Notes under the pieces: model-generated
Told to the model about the DNA's origin: nothing
Databases searched by the model: none
The model's input: only the letters and a program-made list of their open reading frames with translations
Source of the DNA: Mycobacterium sp. OAS707
Lineage (GTDB): Bacteria > Actinomycetota > Actinomycetes > Mycobacteriales > Mycobacteriaceae
NCBI RefSeq assembly: GCF_014873705.1
Contig: NZ_JADBDS010000001.1
Span: forward strand, 1,550,001-1,614,000
DNA length: 64,000 nt
Reading direction: 5' to 3'
Translations under genes and position numbers: made by a program
In this document: positions 59,922-64,000 of the stretch, one piece after another
How the letters are laid out: the number at the start of each line of letters is the position of its first letter
Position numbering within the stretch: position 1 is the first letter of the stretch

Positions 59922-61514
59922 CTAGGGCTTGGTGAATCGCGGGTAGTGCGCGACGACCGCGGCGCCGTCTGATCGCGGATCCGATGCCGCCATCATCGAC
60001 CCGCCGTCGTCGATGAAGACGACATTGGACTGTCCGAGGCTTTCGGTGTGCGGGGCGACCTCGGTCGAGACCAGGCCCCCGCCGCTGATGGACGACGCCG
60101 CCACGGGCGGTAGATCGGATTCCGCCGTCACCGAATCCGTTGTGCCACCGTCGACCTGAAGGCCGACAATGGCTCGAGGTGCGGTGACCGCGGCCTCGGC
60201 GCTCGCACCGTCGATCGCGCGCAGCAGCACCTGCCCGAGGATCTGCGGTTGCCCCTGGCCACCCATGGTCGCCAGCACATGACGCGTCGCACCCTCGTGC
60301 GTCGTCATCACCGGCATCAGGGTGTGCGCAGGCCGCTTGCGCGGCGCGATGACGTTCGGGGAGGCATCGTCCAGCGAGAAGCCCGTCCCGCGATTGTGGA
60401 ACAGGATCCCGGTGGCCGGGTCGATCAGTCCCGACCCGAACGCGTGGTAGACGCTCTGAATCAACGACACCGCATAGCCATCACCGTCAGCCGCCGCGAC
60501 GCCGACGGTATCGCCGTGCGGCACCAGCGCAGGACCCTGCTGCCCCGCACCGACTTCGGTCATCTCATCCAGACCGCTGTGCACCAACGCCGCTACATCG
60601 ACGTCGGCGTGCCTGGGATCGGCCAGGCGCGACGAGCGTAACGCGTTGCCTCGGTGGAAGATCCGCAGCAAGGTACCGAGCCCGCCGCCGAGCGGATCGG
60701 CGACGTCGAGTTCCGCCACCGCCGTCAACGCTCGCAACAACAGGAAGCCGTGCGTGTTCGGCGGGCTGGTCAGCACCGTCAGACCGCGGAAGTCCACGGA
60801 GATGGGTTCGACGACTTCAGGCTGATAGGCCGCGAAATCGTCTGCCGTCAAACATGATCCGCGCGATCGCAGATATTCGACGGACTGTGCGGCGAGCGTG
60901 CCCTCATAGAAAATGTCCGCGCCGCCGGTGCGAAGCGCGCTGAATGTATCGGCCAACTCCGGCTGCACGAAGTTGTCCCCCGCGCGCAGGTAGCGATCGC
61001 CGAGCCGAAACACCCTGTCGAAATCCGCTGTGCCATAGAGGTCGGCGTTCTCACCGTCGGCGATGTGAGCGGCCAGCGACGACGCTACCGGAGCTCCTTC
61101 GCGTGCCGTCGCTTCGGCCGCACGCAGCGTGTGCTCCCAGCTCAGTCGAGCACCGAAGCGCCGCAACGCCTCCCATCCGCGGACACCGCCGGCCACCGTC
61201 ACTGCATCTGCTCCGCGGGCGGGCAGCCGATTGCCGTGCCGAGCGCGCAGAGTAGCGGCATCGACCGCGGCACCGGCCCACCCCGACGCGTTGACACACC
61301 GGATCGCACCGTCGGGAGTGCGCACCAGCGCGATGAGATCTCCGCCGAGCGCGACGTTGTGCGGATACACGACCGTGAGCACCGCAGCGGCGGCGATGGC
61401 CGCGTCGATCGCGTTGCCGCCCTCCCGATATGCGCGCATTCCCGCCTCGGTCGCCAGCGAATGCGGGGTGGCGAGCGCTGCGGTGAACGACGTCGACGGT
61501 GACTCGGTGGACAC
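59922..61514 (-). CDS. Gamma-glutamyltranspeptidase-family protein, apparently without signal peptide
   Basis: 530 residues, Ntn-hydrolase. The putative self-cleavage nucleophile Thr lies in PHGDTVGVAAAD, and NRGTGFSL, GGQGQPQI and VYPHNVALGGDL match the family. No export signal is visible at the N-terminus (STESPSTSFTAALATP), so it looks cytosolic, unlike classical Ggt. GTG at 61514 with GAGGAG upstream. It lies 17 bp after the ATPase gene of a polar amino-acid importer, suggesting hydrolysis of an imported gamma-glutamyl or acylated compound. Could act as an acylase instead. Confidence 0.82.
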   Translation of the reverse strand: MSTESPSTSFTAALATPHSLATEAGMRAYREGGNAIDAAIAAAAVLTVVYPHNVALGGDLIALVRTPDGAIRCVNASGWAGAAVDAATLRARHGNRLPARGADAVTVAGGVRGWEALRRFGARLSWEHTLRAAEATAREGAPVASSLAAHIADGENADLYGTADFDRVFRLGDRYLRAGDNFVQPELADTFSALRTGGADIFYEGTLAAQSVEYLRSRGSCLTADDFAAYQPEVVEPISVDFRGLTVLTSPPNTHGFLLLRALTAVAELDVADPLGGGLGTLLRIFHRGNALRSSRLADPRHADVDVAALVHSGLDEMTEVGAGQQGPALVPHGDTVGVAAADGDGYAVSLIQSVYHAFGSGLIDPATGILFHNRGTGFSLDDASPNVIAPRKRPAHTLMPVMTTHEGATRHVLATMGGQGQPQILGQVLLRAIDGASAEAAVTAPRAIVGLQVDGGTTDSVTAESDLPPVAASSISGGGLVSTEVAPHTESLGQSNVVFIDDGGSMMAASDPRSDGAAVVAHYPRFTKP

Positions 61515-61531
61515 GTTGGGACGACTCCTCG

Positions 61532-62308
61532 TTAGATGGTGGACAGGAATGCCTTGGTCCGCTCGTGCTGCGGACGGCCGAACAACTCCGTGGGTGCGGC
61601 GTCCTCGATGATGCGGCCGCCATCCATCACGACGATGCGATCTGCCGCGTCGCGGGCGAACCGCATTTCATGGGTGACGACGATCATCGTCATGTTCTCC
61701 TCGGCGAGCTCTCGCATCACCGCAAGCACCTCGCCCACCATCTCGACGTCCAGCGCGCTCGTCGGCTCGTCGAAGAGCATGACCTTGGGTCGCATCGCCA
61801 ACGCTCGCGCGATCGCGACGCGCTGTTGTTGTCCGCCCGACAACTGGCTGGGCCTGGACTCGGCCTTGTCGGCCAAGCCGACCCGCGCCAGCAAGGCAAG
61901 AGCGTCTTGACGCGCCTTGTCCTTCGGCATGCCGAGCACGCGCACGGGACCGTTCCAGACGTTCTCTGCCGCGGTCATGTGCGGGAACAGATTGAAATGC
62001 TGGAAGACGAAGCCGATTTCGCGGCGACGGCGGGCGAGCTCGCTGGTGCTGACCTTCTTCCTGCTGGCGGTATCGCGGTGTCCGATCGGCACGCCGCCGA
62101 TCAGGATTTCACCACTGTCAACGGGTTCGAGGTGGTTCAGCGACCGCAGCAGGGTCGTCTTGCCCGCACCGGAAGGGCCGATCAGCACTACGACCTGCCC
62201 GCGCATCACGTCCAGCGAGACGTCGTCGAGTACCCGGCGACCGCCCAGTGTGCAGCACACCCGCCGTACCGAAACGATGGGTGCCGTGGCATCCGCGCTG
62301 ACACTCAT
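61532..62308 (-). CDS. ABC transporter ATP-binding protein, polar amino acid type
   Basis: 258 residues. Walker [11 protein letters not shown]-loop [11 protein letters not shown], signature LSGGQQQR, Walker [12 protein letters not shown] and H-loop VTHEMRF. Family: GlnQ/HisP-like importer ATPase. ATG at 62308 with AAGGAG seven bases upstream is preferred; ATG at 62335, overlapping the permease stop, is possible. Works with the permease and lipoprotein encoded upstream. Confidence 0.92.
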   Translation of the reverse strand: MSVSADATAPIVSVRRVCCTLGGRRVLDDVSLDVMRGQVVVLIGPSGAGKTTLLRSLNHLEPVDSGEILIGGVPIGHRDTASRKKVSTSELARRRREIGFVFQHFNLFPHMTAAENVWNGPVRVLGMPKDKARQDALALLARVGLADKAESRPSQLSGGQQQRVAIARALAMRPKVMLFDEPTSALDVEMVGEVLAVMRELAEENMTMIVVTHEMRFARDAADRIVVMDGGRIIEDAAPTELFGRPQHERTKAFLSTI

Positions 62309-62331
62309 GGTCGACTCCTTCGTGTTCACGG

Positions 62332-63117
62332 TCATCCGTGGGGTTGCAGGACCGGGGTCCCCGGACGACGCGCGCCGAGGAGCCGCTGGGTGATCCTGAC
62401 CCGCTGCTCGATGCCGAGCTGGCGCGCCAGCCGGTTCTCGATGTATGCCTGGATGAACGTCCAGATCGTGGTCAGCGCAAGGTAATAGATCGCTGCGACG
62501 ATGAAGATCTCGAACGTGTGGAAAGTGAAGGAACTGATCGACTGGGTGACCAGAAACATCTCACTCACGCCGATCACCGACAGCACCGACGTCGTCTTCA
62601 TCATGCCGTTGAAGGAATTGCCCAGTGGCGGAACCATGACGCGCAGCGATTGCGGCACGATGATCCAGCGCATCACCTTGCCGGGTTTCATGCCGAGCGA
62701 TGCCGCAGCCTCGAACTGCCCCTTTGGCACCGAATCCAGTCCGGCGCGGATGATCTCGGCGATGTAGGCGCTCTCGTTTATCATCAGCCCGATGATCGCG
62801 GCCTGCACGGCCGCTTTGACCGAAAGGCCGAAAAGCGAGACGTCGTGGAACTGGTAGAGGCCGACGGCCGCCAGCCCGGTATAGATCAGAACCAGCTGCA
62901 CCAGCAGCGGTGTCCCGCGGATCACCCAGATGTAAATGCTTGCACACCAACGCAAACCAGCGAATTGCGACCGTCGCATCAACGCGACAACCAGGCCCAG
63001 CGCGGTGGCCAGGGCCATGGCGATCACTGAGATCACGATGGTCAGCACCAGCCCGTCGAGAAATGGCCCGCTGGGCGTGACAAGGCTCTTCCAGAAGAAC
63101 TGCCAATCAAAGTGCAT
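62332..63117 (-). CDS. ABC transporter permease, polar amino acid type
   Basis: 261 residues with five to six membrane helices. [12 protein letters not shown] and the EAA loop [21 protein letters not shown] are typical of His/Glu/Gln permeases. ATG at 63117 is used because the hydrophobic core begins soon after; upstream in-frame residues are Arg/Ser-rich and overlap the lipoprotein gene. The gap to the lipoprotein gene is 13 bp. Confidence 0.9.
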   Translation of the reverse strand: MHFDWQFFWKSLVTPSGPFLDGLVLTIVISVIAMALATALGLVVALMRRSQFAGLRWCASIYIWVIRGTPLLVQLVLIYTGLAAVGLYQFHDVSLFGLSVKAAVQAAIIGLMINESAYIAEIIRAGLDSVPKGQFEAAASLGMKPGKVMRWIIVPQSLRVMVPPLGNSFNGMMKTTSVLSVIGVSEMFLVTQSISSFTFHTFEIFIVAAIYYLALTTIWTFIQAYIENRLARQLGIEQRVRITQRLLGARRPGTPVLQPHG

Positions 63118-63130
63118 CAGGACCGTCCCG

Positions 63131-63982
63131 TCACCTCTGGATGCTGAGGTCCGTCTGCCCCCATTGCGCGAGGATCTTGGTGTAGCTGCCATCGGCTTCC
63201 AGCTGATTGAGCGCGTCCTGAATGGCATTGTGCAACGACGTGTTTCCCTTCAGCGTTGCCGCTCCGATCTTGATGGTGCCGAACGGCTGCCCGGCCATTT
63301 GAATCTGCGCACCCGTCTTGGTTGCGTAGTAACCCAGCGACTCCGCGGTGTCGAGATACGCGTCGACCTGGCCGTTCTGGACCTGCTGAATGGAGACGTC
63401 GGCGTGGCTGTTGCGGCTGATGTCGACACCCTGCTTGCCTGCCGCGGTGCACTTGTCGGACTGTTCCTGGGAGAGCGACTCGGCCGTCGTCGCCACCGCG
63501 ACGATGACCTTCTTGCCGCACAGGCTGTCGTCGAGTCCGGTGATGGCTGCCGGATGTTCTTTGGACACCGCGATTCCGGTGCCCGACCAGACGTAGGGCA
63601 CGAAGTCGACCACTTTCTCGCGCTCCGGCTTGATGTACAGCTGCGCCATGATGACGTCGCACTGCTTGGCCTGCAATGTCGGGATCACGGCGGCGAAGGC
63701 GGACTCGACGAACTGTGGGGTCAGACCGAGCTTGCCTGCGATTGCCTTGCCGAGATCGACCTCGCTGCCGACCAGCGCGCCGGTCTCGTCGTGGTAGACG
63801 CTCGGCGGGGTTCCGTCGTTGGGCGCGCAGATCTTCAGGGTGCCGGCCTGCAAGATCGCTGGCGGTGCGACCTTGGCCGGGCCGGTGGTGGTCGACGCCG
63901 CCTGCTCGGATGACGATGAACAACCGGACAGGGCGAGGATGACGGCGCCGAGGATGACACCGGCGATTGCGGTCTTCTTCAC
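63131..63982 (-). CDS. ABC transporter substrate-binding lipoprotein, polar amino acid type
   Basis: 283 residues. Signal ending in the lipobox LALSGC, Ser/Thr-rich linker, then a type II periplasmic-binding fold: TLKICAPNDGTPPSV, the EVDLGKAIAGKLG helix, VIMAQLYIKPEREKVVDF and the C-terminal LNQLEADGSYTKIL. GTG at 63982 has GGAGGAACC. First gene of the operon lipoprotein-permease-ATPase-transpeptidase-(sigJ). The ligand is probably a polar amino acid or derivative. Confidence 0.92.
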   Translation of the reverse strand: MKKTAIAGVILGAVILALSGCSSSSEQAASTTTGPAKVAPPAILQAGTLKICAPNDGTPPSVYHDETGALVGSEVDLGKAIAGKLGLTPQFVESAFAAVIPTLQAKQCDVIMAQLYIKPEREKVVDFVPYVWSGTGIAVSKEHPAAITGLDDSLCGKKVIVAVATTAESLSQEQSDKCTAAGKQGVDISRNSHADVSIQQVQNGQVDAYLDTAESLGYYATKTGAQIQMAGQPFGTIKIGAATLKGNTSLHNAIQDALNQLEADGSYTKILAQWGQTDLSIQR

Positions 63983-64000
63983 GGTTCCTCCAGGACTCGG

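Noticed and set aside
62332..63228. Longer permease with an Arg/Ser-rich N-terminal extension
   Set aside because: The extra 37 residues overlap the lipoprotein gene and do not resemble permease N-termini; ATG at 63117 fits.
1..64000. tRNA/rRNA genes, CRISPR arrays, prophage
   Set aside because: No tRNA-like cloverleaf, no spaced identical repeats and no phage structural or integrase genes were noticed on reading.

Overview
The window is high-GC actinobacterial DNA from a non-tuberculous Mycobacterium (Mycolicibacterium-like). The backbone matches, in order and by protein sequence, the Mycobacterium tuberculosis segment from nei (Rv3297) to sdhCDAB (Rv3316-Rv3319), followed by a sigJ (Rv3328c) homologue. 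These correspondences are recalled from knowledge of H37Rv and were not searched. No tRNA, rRNA, CRISPR array, prophage or classical transposase gene was seen.

Backbone blocks are: nei at 1.9-2.7 kb; an RluA-type synthase, glpD2, lpdA and a GGCT protein at 11.1-15.8 kb; amiA1-amiB1, deoD, an AbrB-type transporter with a MarR regulator, pmmB and upp at 16.9-24.0 kb; an Rv3311 homologue at 33-34.2 kb; add-deoA, cdd and sdhCDAB at 51.2-58.3 kb. Together they cover nucleoside salvage (deoD, add, deoA, cdd, upp, pmmB), glycerol-3-phosphate oxidation and respiratory succinate oxidation.

Accessory blocks interrupt the backbone. 1) 2.7-9 kb: an acyl desaturase with its reductase and a DesT-like TetR with two matching operators, then a tightly overlapped four-gene operon starting with a small secreted Cys protein. 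2) 9.2-11.2 kb: an exported GH2 glycosidase. 3) 15.8-16.9 kb: a DUF559/Vsr-like nuclease gene enclosed by inverted copies of a palindromic repeat, with a third copy at 58.3 kb. 4) 24-31 kb: a type VII secretion-like pair ending in an NlpC/P60 peptidase, a TetR module bracketed by an 89-bp direct repeat of that gene's 3' end, a lipoprotein and a large cyclase/AAA/TPR protein. 5) 30.8-32.9 kb: a PRC-barrel protein with an NRAMP-like transporter. 6) 34.2-39.7 kb: a five-gene catabolic operon with almost no intergenic bases, facing a TetR gene across a 34-bp site with the 13-8-13 geometry of loxP. 7) 40.4-51 kb: redox enzymes and hydrolases with three TetR genes whose divergent promoters carry six copies of one 18-bp operator. 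8) 58.3-64 kb: a carboxymuconolactone decarboxylase-type gene behind an apparent ECF41 promoter, sigJ, and an amino-acid ABC importer with a gamma-glutamyltranspeptidase-like gene.

The strongest candidates for something undescribed are the nuclease/palindrome unit, the 89-bp repeat at the 3' end of the NlpC/P60 gene, the loxP-like operator and the three-regulator operator network.
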